The translations under genes were made by a program, and so were the position numbers. Source: JAAELZ01 sp965209105 (lineage in GTDB: Bacteria; Pseudomonadota; Gammaproteobacteria; Arenicellales; Poriferihabitantaceae). Taken from it: DNA of 64,000 nt. A model generated the notes under the pieces. It did not search any database, was not told the origin of the DNA, and saw nothing but the letters and a program-made list of their open reading frames with translations. The stretch covers positions 9,432 through 73,431 of the forward strand of contig CBDBQB010000036.1 in assembly GCA_965209105.1 (NCBI GenBank). Reading direction: 5' to 3'. How positions within the stretch are numbered: the first letter of the stretch is position 1; the number at the start of each line of letters is the position of its first letter. Shown here piece by piece: positions 36,629 through 44,708 of the stretch.

Positions 36629-37403
36629 AGCAATTCGCTCATTGGGCGCAAAATCGATTGGCCTTGCTACGTGGCTAGGCCGAGGCGCGCTGTTTTATCC
36701 GCCGAGTATCCAGGGGATGCTGTCTATTCTGAGGCGCCCAAGATTAATCGTTCAGCAAATTTTTTCTGTGGGGGTGCTGTCGATGGCGATTATCCTAATC
36801 GCTGGATTCTTTGTCGGCATGGTATTGGGGCTACAGGGATATCTTCAACTATCGACGATCAAAGCAGAATCTAGCCTAGGCTTAGGCGTTGCGCTGATTT
36901 TAACGCGGGAACTCGGGCCCGTCGTAACAGCCTTATTGTTTGCAGGTCGCGCGGGGTCTGCCCTCACCGCTGAAATTGGCCTAATGCGCGCCACCGAACA
37001 AATTTCAGCCATGGAGATGATGGCGGTGAATCCATACAGCCGCATCATTGGTCCGCGATTCTGGGCTGGCATCATTTCCATGCCGCTGTTGGCCGCGATG
37101 TTTAGCATGGTCGGCATACTTGGCTGCTGGTTGGTGGGCGTGGGTCAATTTGGCATCGACCACGGTATTTTTTGGTCAACCATGCAAGCGGGCATTGATT
37201 GGAGAGAAGATATTTTAAACGGCATCATTAAAAGTTTTATTTTTGGTGTCGTCGTCACCGCAATCGCCTTGTTTGAAGGCTTTACCGCCAAGCCCACCTC
37301 TGCGGGTGTCAGCCGCGCAACCACCCGAACGGTGGTGAACGCCTCACTGAGCACGCTCGCGCTGGATTATTTGTTGACCGCCCTTATGTTCGGCGGGGCT
37401 TAA
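36621..37403 (+). CDS. mlaE: Phospholipid transport permease MlaE
   Basis: The 260-residue MlaE-type permease has several membrane segments, such as ILIAGFFVGMVLGLQGY and FGVVVTAIALFEGF, and the conserved LTRELGPVVTALLFAGRAGSALTAEIG. The ATG at 36621 overlaps the end of mlaF, which suggests translational coupling; an earlier in-frame ATG at 36603 is less likely. It forms the membrane channel of the complex. Confidence 0.93.
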   Translation: MIEAIRSLGAKSIGLATWLGRGALFYPPSIQGMLSILRRPRLIVQQIFSVGVLSMAIILIAGFFVGMVLGLQGYLQLSTIKAESSLGLGVALILTRELGPVVTALLFAGRAGSALTAEIGLMRATEQISAMEMMAVNPYSRIIGPRFWAGIISMPLLAAMFSMVGILGCWLVGVGQFGIDHGIFWSTMQAGIDWREDILNGIIKSFIFGVVVTAIALFEGFTAKPTSAGVSRATTRTVVNASLSTLALDYLLTALMFGGA

Positions 37404-37448
37404 GCCCAAAATTAATTTTACCAATCACCCCGACAACGGAGAACCCTC

Positions 37449-37901
37449 ATGTTTTCAAAATCCCTAGAATTTATTGTTGGCTTGTTTGTGCTGCTCGGTA
37501 TTGCTGCGCTGATCGCATTAGCCACCAAAGTGGGTACCGCACGTTTGGGCACGCCTGACACTTACATCCTCACAGCTAAATTTGAAAATATTGGGGGCTT
37601 AAACGTCAAGGCGCCCGTGGCCATCGGCGGGGTACGCATTGGGCGCGTCACCGACATCGATTTGGACACAAATGATTATAGCGCCGTGGTCTCTATGGCA
37701 GTGGAAGAGCAATACAATGAATTACCGATCGATACCTCCGCAGCCATTCTAACTTCTGGCTTATTGGGCGCCCAGTTCATCGGCTTGGATCCGGGCGGAG
37801 ATTTTGAAATCCTCGGCGAGGGCGACGAGATCGAACTGACACAATCTACGATTCAACTTGAAAACTTGATTGGTAAATTTATGTTCAGCGGCGCCGAATA
37901 G
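37449..37901 (+). CDS. mlaD: Phospholipid-binding MCE protein MlaD
   Basis: The 150-residue protein has one N-terminal membrane helix (LEFIVGLFVLLGIAALIALATKV) and an MCE domain (about 38-118) with FENIGGLNVKAPVAIGGVRIGRV. It forms the periplasmic hexamer ring that receives lipid from MlaC. An ACGGAGAA ribosome site precedes the ATG. It follows mlaE by 45 bp. Confidence 0.93.
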   Translation: MFSKSLEFIVGLFVLLGIAALIALATKVGTARLGTPDTYILTAKFENIGGLNVKAPVAIGGVRIGRVTDIDLDTNDYSAVVSMAVEEQYNELPIDTSAAILTSGLLGAQFIGLDPGGDFEILGEGDEIELTQSTIQLENLIGKFMFSGAE

Positions 37902-37994
37902 CAGGCTAAACCAGTAAACTCAAGTAAATCGGTTCAGTTCGGTTTAACCTCTATCGGCAATAATCTTTTACGTTTAAAACACAGACACTATTTT

Positions 37995-38606
37995 ATGACT
38001 TATAAATTCTTTCAAAGCTTGGCTCTCGCATTCACCTTGATGATTAGCACGGCGTCTTATGCGCAGAACGATCCTCAACAGACTTTGCGATTATCGATTG
38101 ATGGCCTACTCGCTGAATTTACCGCGCACCGCGCTGAACTCGAGGCCGATAAAACCAAGCTCTATTCCTTTGCTGAAAAAGTCATTGACGAACACTGGGA
38201 CTTTGCCAAGATGGCACAGTTGGTGCTGGGCAAGAGCTGGCGTAAGATCAGCGATGACCAAAAAGCACGCTTTACCAAGGCTTTCAAAAGCCTGCTGGTT
38301 CGCACCTATGCTTCCGCCATGTTTAAATACACGGGCAAAGAAGCGGTTACCCTCGAAGCGCCGGTTTATAAGGGCAAAAAAAATAACCGCGCCACCGTCA
38401 ATGCAAACGGTACCTTGGGCGAAGGTTCACCCAATATCCCCCTCTCATTTTCTCTGTTTTCTGATGAAGAGGAGAAATGGCGCATCTATAATGTCGCCAT
38501 TGCAGGGGTCTCATTGGTGACCACTTACCGTTCCTCATATAATCAAATTATCGCCGCCAAGGGAATTGATTATTTAATCGACTCGATTAATAGAAAGGCA
38601 GGTTAA
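37995..38606 (+). CDS. mlaC: Phospholipid-binding periplasmic protein MlaC
   Basis: The 203-residue protein has a signal peptide (SLALAFTLMISTASYA) and the MlaC/Ttg2D fold, with DEHWDFAKMAQLVLGKSWRKISDDQKARFTKAFKSLL and a C-terminal VSLVTTYRSSYNQII. It shuttles lipid between the MlaD ring and the outer-membrane MlaA, which is not encoded in this window. The mlaB start follows after 2 bp. Confidence 0.93.
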   Translation: MTYKFFQSLALAFTLMISTASYAQNDPQQTLRLSIDGLLAEFTAHRAELEADKTKLYSFAEKVIDEHWDFAKMAQLVLGKSWRKISDDQKARFTKAFKSLLVRTYASAMFKYTGKEAVTLEAPVYKGKKNNRATVNANGTLGEGSPNIPLSFSLFSDEEEKWRIYNVAIAGVSLVTTYRSSYNQIIAAKGIDYLIDSINRKAG

Positions 38607-38608
38607 AC

Positions 38609-38908
38609 GTGTCTCCAAATTCAACAATGCGCGTTGAGGCCAACGAAGCGGGTCTTGCATTCGAGGGGGCGCTAGACCGTCGCAGCGTACCGAAATTACT
38701 TCGTACCGTTGAACGTATCGAGGTGAAGTCTTCACATATCGATTTATCTCGGGTAAGCAGCATTGATAGCGCTGGCCTTGCCTTTCTCGTCTATTGGGGA
38801 AATCAGCACGGCGGTCGAGCCCGAAAAATTCGTTTGCAGGGCGCGAGTGATCAGGCTAAAAAATTAATCAGCATTATGGGTCTCAATACAGTATTTGAAC
38901 TCATCTAA
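38609..38908 (+). CDS. mlaB: STAS-domain protein MlaB
   Basis: The 99-residue protein has a single STAS domain with the hallmark DLSRVSSIDSAGLAFLVYW. MlaB binds MlaF and is needed for complex activity. Translation starts at GTG two bases after mlaC. It is the last gene of the mla operon, 11 bp before the PHP gene. Confidence 0.9.
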   Translation: MSPNSTMRVEANEAGLAFEGALDRRSVPKLLRTVERIEVKSSHIDLSRVSSIDSAGLAFLVYWGNQHGGRARKIRLQGASDQAKKLISIMGLNTVFELI

Positions 38909-38919
38909 GGCTTTATTTT

Positions 38920-39753
38920 GTGATTGATCTGCACGCACACTCCACCGCCTCGGACGGCACCCTAAGCCCGCGTACCTTAGTTAAAAATGCAGCCGCCGCG
39001 GGCGTCACGGTGCTTGCATTGACGGATCACGATACAGTAGACGGTATTTCAGAAGCCCAAACTGCCGCTGATGATTATGGCATCCATCTCGTCCACGGCA
39101 TCGAGTTATCTGTTAGCTGGCAAAAACAAACTTTGCACTTGGTCGGTTTGAACATTGATAAACACTATCCCCCGCTCACCAAAGCCTTAGAAAAAGCCGC
39201 TGTATTTCGACAATCCCGCGCGAAAGAAATAGCTCGAAAGCTGGCGCAACACGGCATTGACAATGCCTACGAAGGCGCCAGTACCTACGCCAAAACTCAT
39301 CTCATTAGTCGTTCGCATTTCGCACACTATCTTGTCGAGCAAGGTCACGCCAAGGATATCCGCCAAGTATTCAAACGATTTTTGGTGCGCGGCAAGCCCG
39401 GCTTCGTCGGCGGCGATTGGATGAGCCTAAGCAATGGCGTTGAACTTATTCACAAGGCTGGCGGTATTGCGGTTATCGCACATCCCGCGCGATATAGACT
39501 CAGCCGAACAAAGCTGAGAAAGCTATTCGCCAAATTCAAGCAAATGGGCGGCGAAGGCATTGAAGTGGTCTCAGGCAGCCAAAGCAAAGAAGAAAACCAC
39601 ACCATGGCACAGCACGCCCTAGATTTTGATTTTGCCGCTTCTGCCGGTTCAGACTACCACGGCCCCGAAAAACCCTGGGTACAACTCGGGCGCCTACCCG
39701 AACTGTATTACCGCTGCACGCCGATTTGGGAATCCCAGCTGCGTTTAAATTAA
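38920..39753 (+). CDS. rnm: PHP-domain 3'-5' exonuclease/phosphatase (RNase AM type)
   Basis: The 277-residue protein starts at GTG with IDLHAHSTASDGTLSP (metal ligands His5 and His7). It continues with ALTDHDTVDG, GIELSVSW, AHPARY and SAGSDYHG, the PHP-domain set of YciV/TrpH enzymes. The E. coli member trims RNA 5' ends and hydrolyses short oligonucleotides. It is 11 bp after mlaB and may be transcribed with it, though no functional tie is known. Confidence 0.85.
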   Translation: MIDLHAHSTASDGTLSPRTLVKNAAAAGVTVLALTDHDTVDGISEAQTAADDYGIHLVHGIELSVSWQKQTLHLVGLNIDKHYPPLTKALEKAAVFRQSRAKEIARKLAQHGIDNAYEGASTYAKTHLISRSHFAHYLVEQGHAKDIRQVFKRFLVRGKPGFVGGDWMSLSNGVELIHKAGGIAVIAHPARYRLSRTKLRKLFAKFKQMGGEGIEVVSGSQSKEENHTMAQHALDFDFAASAGSDYHGPEKPWVQLGRLPELYYRCTPIWESQLRLN

Positions 39754-39765
39754 AGGAATCTGCCC

Positions 39766-39999
39766 ATGAATAAAAATAGGCGCATCAAATTTTTTGAGGT
39801 AACAGGTTCCGCATTAGCAATTATATATGCCATGCTAATCGCGTCAAACACTGGAAACGAAATACTCGGGTTTGCGCTATTGTTAACTTCATCGGGACTC
39901 TTTGCAGCATGGGCGATTATCGATAAACGATGGGCGTTTTTAACCCTGCAGTTTTTCTACGCTACTTCGGCAATCATTGGCTTGATTCGATGGGGATAG
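39766..39999 (+). CDS. Small membrane protein, unknown
   Basis: The 77-residue protein has a basic start (MNKNRRIKFFEVTG) and about three hydrophobic segments (SALAIIYAMLIASN, ILGFALLLTSSGLFAAWAII, FLTLQFFYATSAIIGLI). I do not recognise a family. An AAAGGAATC site precedes the ATG and the gene starts 12 bp after the PHP gene, so it is probably the last gene of that unit. Confidence 0.6.
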   Translation: MNKNRRIKFFEVTGSALAIIYAMLIASNTGNEILGFALLLTSSGLFAAWAIIDKRWAFLTLQFFYATSAIIGLIRWG

Positions 40000-40137
40000 A
40001 GAATACATACAGATTCCGCATTTTCTCTGTAGTAATCACTACTAGGTCTAAAGAATAGTGGTGTTTTTTCTTTATTCTTTGGCAATCCTGTCGCTTAGAA
40101 ATATATCTGACATTGCCACTGCCGTGGCGGGCGTTCA

Positions 40138-40159
40138 TTCTTTTGCTTGTGCAAAAGAA
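40138..40159. repeat. Inverted repeat in a REP-like element
   Basis: TTCTTTTGC and GCAAAAGAA pair perfectly around TTGT. The surrounding GGGCGTTCATTC and ACCAAGAAAACACACC resemble a short dispersed intergenic element that I recall from other gammaproteobacteria. No second full copy is seen in this window. Confidence 0.6.
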
Positions 40160-40400
40160 CAGAACCAAGAAAACACACCGCAAATGGTAGCCCTTCGGGT
40201 TCCCGAGCTTATGATTTAATTTACCGTCGCTGCGGAACTCGCTACGCTCAGACAGTCCTCGCTTCACCCGTCAAATGAAATCATAAACTCAGCCACTCAT
40301 TTCTAATGCGGACTATTTGATACAGCTTACCCGTAAGTGACGTGATTCTTGAGTCTCGTCATCGAGCACAACACAACAAGCTCATAACATCCCCTATTCC

Positions 40401-40459
40401 GCTTTATCGCTTTATCGCTTTATCGCTTTATCGCTTTATCGCTTTATCGCTTTATCGCT
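40401..40459 (+). repeat. Octamer tandem repeat, 7 x GCTTTATC
   Basis: Seven perfect copies of GCTTTATC are followed by a partial GCT. The run lies 49 bp downstream of the PhzF-like gene stop codon, outside any supported gene. Confidence 0.97.
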
Positions 40460-40507
40460 AAATACTAAACTCTAATAGTCGTATGTAACTACCTATCTAA
40501 ATAAAAT

Positions 40508-41344
40508 CTATTCTAAGTTTCGTGTGGCTCCAGAAATACGAATTGAACTCCCAATTTCGGGATTTATCTCAGCGGTAATGACTGAACGTAAGCCCATGTC
40601 TTCACCTTGAACAATCGTTATCTTTCCTGATGTATTCCAATCAAGGTCTCGTAAATAACCAGAGAATGCAGCGGCGGCTGCGCCAGTTGCGGGATCTTCA
40701 AGTACGCCACCTGAAGCAAATGCATTGCGCACGTGAAATAGCTGCTCAGTTTCAGCAACCACAAGCATCACAGTCACTATCCCTCGCTCTCTCATAAAGA
40801 TACGCCCAGCATCAAGGTCATACTTCATTGCAGCTAAGTCTGTTCGTTTTTTTAGCGCCAATACATAGTGATCAGCACCGCCGCTTATATGAGCAGGTGG
40901 AATTGCCTCGGATAACTGAGAGTGGTTATAAGCAAACAGAGCCAATGTTTGATTTACTTCTGCTTCTGTTAGTTTCTGAGAGTGAGTATTGGGTGATTGT
41001 AATGCCGCGAAATATTGATTATTGCGATAAACCCCTTCGACAGAAATCGTAGTTTCGTTAAGGCTTAGTTTATAATTTCCGTCACCATACTTTTGGGCTA
41101 AAGCCGCACCAAGAGCAATGGTTGCATGCCCGCAAAATGGTACTTCGGATTCAGGAGAAAAATATCTAACGCGCCAACTTTGTTTATCGCCTTGCATTTC
41201 CGAAAATGCGGTCTCAGAGAACCCAACCTTTGCTGCGACTTGTTGCATATCAGTGGGTGACGGCATTAGTTTTGTAAGTACAATTCCTGCGGGATTACCG
41301 CCAGCTTCAGCGTCAGAAAATGCTGCAATTTTAATGATGTCCAT
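40508..41344 (-). CDS. PhzF family isomerase/epimerase
   Basis: The 278-residue protein starts with the PhzF fold (IIKIAAFSDAEAGGNPAGIVL). It has the catalytic Glu44 in GFSETAFS and continues with FSPESEVPFCGHATIALG and DPATGAAAAAFSGYL. Family members isomerise diverse small molecules; the PhzF of phenazine synthesis is only one, and no phenazine genes are present. The substrate is unknown. It stands alone on the minus strand. Confidence 0.85.
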   Translation of the reverse strand: MDIIKIAAFSDAEAGGNPAGIVLTKLMPSPTDMQQVAAKVGFSETAFSEMQGDKQSWRVRYFSPESEVPFCGHATIALGAALAQKYGDGNYKLSLNETTISVEGVYRNNQYFAALQSPNTHSQKLTEAEVNQTLALFAYNHSQLSEAIPPAHISGGADHYVLALKKRTDLAAMKYDLDAGRIFMRERGIVTVMLVVAETEQLFHVRNAFASGGVLEDPATGAAAAAFSGYLRDLDWNTSGKITIVQGEDMGLRSVITAEINPEIGSSIRISGATRNLE

Positions 41345-41425
41345 TTTAATTTATCGTTCGTGAGTTGAAATCGAATGGCTGTTTTGAGTATAAAACAACA
41401 CAGCCCGATTACTTAAACTCATTTC

Positions 41426-42307
41426 TTAGCCACTGGACGTAGATTTTGACTTGGCCCGAGAAGATGCGGGAATCTGCGCAATCACAATTGCCGCCATCAT
41501 CAGGCTTGCGCCGACGATCATCCTAAAGCTCATTTCTTCGTCCAATAACCATACACCACCCAATGCGCCGAATACTGCTTCGAGTGATAAGACCAATGCC
41601 GCCGTGTGTGCCGCGACACGCTTTTGCGCGATCACTTGTAGGGTATAGGCGACGCCCACCGACAATACGCCCGCGTAGATTAATTCAGTACTGCTGCTTT
41701 TAATCGCCAGCCACGTCGGCGTTTCCCAAATCAGCATGCCTAATGTGCTGAAGCCAGCACACATATAAAACTGAATAACCGACAAACGCAGGGCGTCATA
41801 TTGTGAGGCGCGCCCGACCACAATGATATGAAAGGCGAAGAAAACCGCGGCGGATAAGACCCAAAGATCACCGATCACGGGGGGGCTCGTTAGGCCTTGC
41901 ATAGTCAATAAATACATACCACAGGCACCCAGCGCAACGGCATACCAAACCCACTTGGAAATTACTTGACCGACCCATGCCAGTATCAGCGGCACAATAA
42001 TGATGTATAGCCCGGTGATAAATGCCGCCTTACCCGCGGTGGTACTGACAATCCCGATTTGTTGAGTGATTGAGCCTAGAAACAGAAACACGCCCATTGG
42101 AATCGCCGCTGACCAGCCTGCCTTGCCCAAGGCACCCACCTTAGATTTGAATAATGGCAGTAATAAAAGCAAGCAAGTCGCACCAAGGGCAAAACGAATC
42201 GCATTGAAGGTATAGGGCCCCATCACTTCCATGGAGCTTTTTTGCGCGACAAAAGCTAAGCCCCAAATGAGCGCGGTTAAAAACATCATGGCGTAACCCG
42301 CTAACAT
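41426..42307 (-). CDS. EamA/DMT-family transporter
   Basis: The 293-residue protein has about ten membrane helices arranged as two EamA repeats (about 5-140 and 150-285). The first helix carries ALIWGLAFVAQKSSMEVMGPY and the second repeat ends with LEAVFGALGGVWLLDEEMSFRMIVGASLMMAAIV. Family members export amino acids, drugs or metabolites; the substrate cannot be read from sequence. It lies 9 bp after hslO and may share its transcript. Confidence 0.85.
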   Translation of the reverse strand: MLAGYAMMFLTALIWGLAFVAQKSSMEVMGPYTFNAIRFALGATCLLLLLPLFKSKVGALGKAGWSAAIPMGVFLFLGSITQQIGIVSTTAGKAAFITGLYIIIVPLILAWVGQVISKWVWYAVALGACGMYLLTMQGLTSPPVIGDLWVLSAAVFFAFHIIVVGRASQYDALRLSVIQFYMCAGFSTLGMLIWETPTWLAIKSSSTELIYAGVLSVGVAYTLQVIAQKRVAAHTAALVLSLEAVFGALGGVWLLDEEMSFRMIVGASLMMAAIVIAQIPASSRAKSKSTSSG

Positions 42308-42316
42308 ATACGCGCC

Positions 42317-43184
42317 CTACTGTTCATTTACCGGCGCGGAACGTTTGGCTTCAAACAAGTTCGCCACATCCACGCGATCAAATCGGTGATCACGATTACA
42401 AAATTCGCAATCCGCTCTAATTTCACCTTGTTCGTTGACCAGTGCCATGGCCTCGTCCAAGCCCATTTGAAGAATCACCGGCTCAATTTTCTCGCGCGAA
42501 CAACGACAGCGAAACACTAAGGATTCAGAATCAAAAACGCGCACTGACTCCTCGTGATATAAACGATGCAATATGTCAGGCACTTCCAATTTTAGCAATT
42601 CCTGGTCTTTAAGCGTCGCGCCCAAAGTTTTGATATGTTGCCAACTGTCACCACTGATCGCACTGCTTTGATCGGGTAACTGCTGCAATAAAAAGCAAGC
42701 CGCGCGCTTACCATCGGCAACTAAATGAATGTGCGTCAATAACTGTTCAGAACGCTTGAAATACACCGCCAACACCTCTGCCAACTCATCGCCCTCTATA
42801 TTAACCACACCTTGATAGCGCTGACTACCCTCGCCGTCAACCGTCATGACCAAGCGTCCTTGGCCGACTAAATCAGAAAACATCTCTTCTTGATCAATAC
42901 GCTCATGCCCGTGCGCAAGGCCGCGTATCTCGCCCGCATTATTCGCCTGCGCAACCAGCGTATGTATCGGCCCATCTCCTTGAATTTGCATAATCATCGA
43001 GCCGCGTAATTTGATCATGCTGGCCAATGCGCTCACAGCAGCCAAAGCTTCGCCTAATAATGCCTGCTAGCACATTGGGATAATCTGCGTTGGCCAGAAC
43101 ACTCAGATAGCTATGTTCCAACTGGACGATTTGTCCGCGAATGTCGTGATCCGGCAATAAGAAACGGGTACTTAGATCTGACAT
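42317..43184 (-). pseudogene. hslO: Hsp33 redox chaperone gene with a frameshift
   Basis: The N-terminal part (MSDLSTRFLLPDHDIRGQIVQLEHSYLSV and NADYPNVLAG) and the rest (LLGEALAAVSALASMIKLRGSMIMQIQGDGP through the C-terminus) lie in different frames. The join falls at about 43055-43070. Removing one base there restores a normal Hsp33 of about 289 residues. The redox centre CRC...CEFC is intact at the C-terminus. Hsp33 is an oxidation-activated holdase. Start and stop are otherwise normal. The single-base change may be a real loss or a sequencing error. Confidence 0.88.
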
Positions 43185-43341
43185 GCCTTAGGCCGAATAG
43201 AAAGGCATTATTGTAAGCAAAAGCGCCTTAAGATATCTGAAATTTCAAGTGAAAGTGGGCAACTTTACTGCCAATGACTAGTCGAGACCTAAGGAATACA
43301 CGCTTGATGAATCTGCTGCGACTTTATGCTATCATCGAAAA

Positions 43342-43363
43342 CATATAAAGACTTCTTTATGTG
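43342..43363. promoter_or_regulatory. Candidate operator upstream of metK
   Basis: CATATAAAG-ACTT-CTTTATGTG forms an imperfect palindrome with 8 of 9 arm positions matched. It lies about 57 bp before the metK start, in the likely promoter region. Its AAAGA/TCTTT core is like operators of ArsR-type methyl-cycle regulators (SahR/SamR) as I recall them; the regulator is not in this window. Confidence 0.45.
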
Positions 43364-43419
43364 GTTATATTAGTAATTGAAGTCCGCCCATTGAAAACGA
43401 AACTTTAGGAGCCGACAAA

Positions 43420-44589
43420 ATGGCGAAGAATTTCTTATTTACCTCAGAATCTGTCTCAGAAGGTCATCCCGACAAAGTCGCGGATCAGATTTCTGATGCG
43501 GTATTAGACGCCTTATTCAAACAAGACCCCAACTCTCGGGTCGCCTGCGAGACCATGGTCAATACCGGCATGGCGGTCATTTCAGGCGAGATCACCACCC
43601 ATGCGATCGTCGACTATCCTGAGATCGTGCGCAAGACGATTAAAGAGATCGGCTATAACAGCTCGGAATTGGGTTTTGACTACAAAAGCTGCGCGGTATT
43701 GGTTTCGCTGGACAAGCAATCCGTCGATATCGCGCAAGGCGTGAATGAAGGCGAAGGGATTGATCTCGATCAGGGCGCTGGCGATCAAGGCCTGATGTTT
43801 GGCTACGCCTGTAAGGAAACAGATACCCTCATGCCGTTCGCAATAGATTACGCGCATCGCTTGGTTAAAAAGCAATCTGAAGTCCGTAAAACAGGGGGGC
43901 TCACTTGGCTACGCCCGGATGCCAAATCACAAGTCTCAGTGCGTTACGAGAACAACCAACCCGTGGGTATTGAAACGGTGGTTTTATCCACGCAGCATAG
44001 CGAAGACGTCGATCACGCCACCTTAAAGGAAGCAATCATCGAAGAAGTCATCAAGCCCGTATTGCCCGCGGACATGCTCTCAAAAAATATTGAGTATTTA
44101 GTTAACCCGACCGGCCGATTTGTAATTGGCGGCCCCGTGGGCGATTGCGGATTGACCGGGCGAAAAATTATTGTCGATACCTACGGCGGCGCGGCCCCCC
44201 ACGGCGGTGGCGCGTTCTCGGGCAAAGACCCGTCCAAGGTCGATCGCTCAGCGGCTTATGCCACGCGCTACGTTGCGAAGAATATCGTCGCCGCAGGGCT
44301 GGCGGATCGATGCCAAGTTCAAGTGGCCTATGCAATCGGCGTTGCCCACCCTGTCTCAATCATGGTCGAAACCTTTGGCACCGGCACGATCTCTGACGAG
44401 AAAATCGAAGCCCTCATTAGCGAACATTTTGACTTACGGCCCAAGGGAATCGTCCAAATGCTCGATTTACTCCGCCCCATATATCGCAATACCGCCGCCT
44501 ATGGCCACTTTGGTCGAACCGAAGCGGAATTCACTTGGGAGCGTACCGATAAAGCCGATGTTTTGCGCGAAGCCGCGAAATGCTGCTGA
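43420..44589 (+). CDS. metK: S-adenosylmethionine synthetase
   Basis: The enzyme makes SAM from methionine and ATP. The 389-residue product has FTSESVSEGHPDKVADQISDAVLDA, GAGDQGLMFGYA, RPDAKSQVSV, the P-loop-like GGAAPHGGGAFSGKDPSKVDRSAAY, and VAYAIGVAHP. A TTAGGAG ribosome site precedes the ATG. The next gene is ahcY, giving a two-gene methyl-cycle set. Confidence 0.97.
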   Translation: MAKNFLFTSESVSEGHPDKVADQISDAVLDALFKQDPNSRVACETMVNTGMAVISGEITTHAIVDYPEIVRKTIKEIGYNSSELGFDYKSCAVLVSLDKQSVDIAQGVNEGEGIDLDQGAGDQGLMFGYACKETDTLMPFAIDYAHRLVKKQSEVRKTGGLTWLRPDAKSQVSVRYENNQPVGIETVVLSTQHSEDVDHATLKEAIIEEVIKPVLPADMLSKNIEYLVNPTGRFVIGGPVGDCGLTGRKIIVDTYGGAAPHGGGAFSGKDPSKVDRSAAYATRYVAKNIVAAGLADRCQVQVAYAIGVAHPVSIMVETFGTGTISDEKIEALISEHFDLRPKGIVQMLDLLRPIYRNTAAYGHFGRTEAEFTWERTDKADVLREAAKCC

Positions 44590-44632
44590 GTTGACCGACC
44601 CTTTAAAAAAATAAAAGCACAAACACAACGCT

Positions 44633-44676
44633 AGGGCGGAACCTTTTCGCAAAGCAGCGAAAGACCGCTAAACCCT
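44633..44676 (+). promoter_or_regulatory. Structured RNA-like element before ahcY
   Basis: Nested pairs can form: AGG/CCT outermost, GCGG (44636-44639) with CCGC (44665-44668), and CTTTTCGC (44643-44650) with GCGAAAG (44657-44663). It lies in the 119-bp metK-ahcY gap, about 30 bp before the ahcY start. It does not match the SAH-riboswitch consensus as I recall it. There is no T-run, so it is not a standard terminator. Confidence 0.3.
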
Positions 44677-44708
44677 TCGAAACCTTACCTTATAAAGACA
44701 CAAACATC

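Larger units (their letters stand above)
40000..40507. other. Intergenic region with repeats
   Basis: About 500 bp without a supported gene. It contains a 9-bp-arm inverted repeat at 40138-40159, a GC-rich block with a CTTCGGG turn and CTCGCTACGCTC near 40190-40260, and an octamer tandem repeat at 40401-40459. The open frame on the minus strand at 39974-40267 is low-complexity and is taken as a by-product of the repeat element. Confidence 0.6.

Noticed and set aside
39974..40267. 97-codon minus-strand ORF downstream of the small membrane protein gene
   Set aside because: It runs through a REP-like intergenic repeat; the product is typical of translated repeat DNA.
42317..43045. Hsp33 as an intact gene starting at 43045
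   Set aside because: That start would be an internal TTG and the conserved N-terminus is present upstream in another frame, so a frameshift is the better reading.
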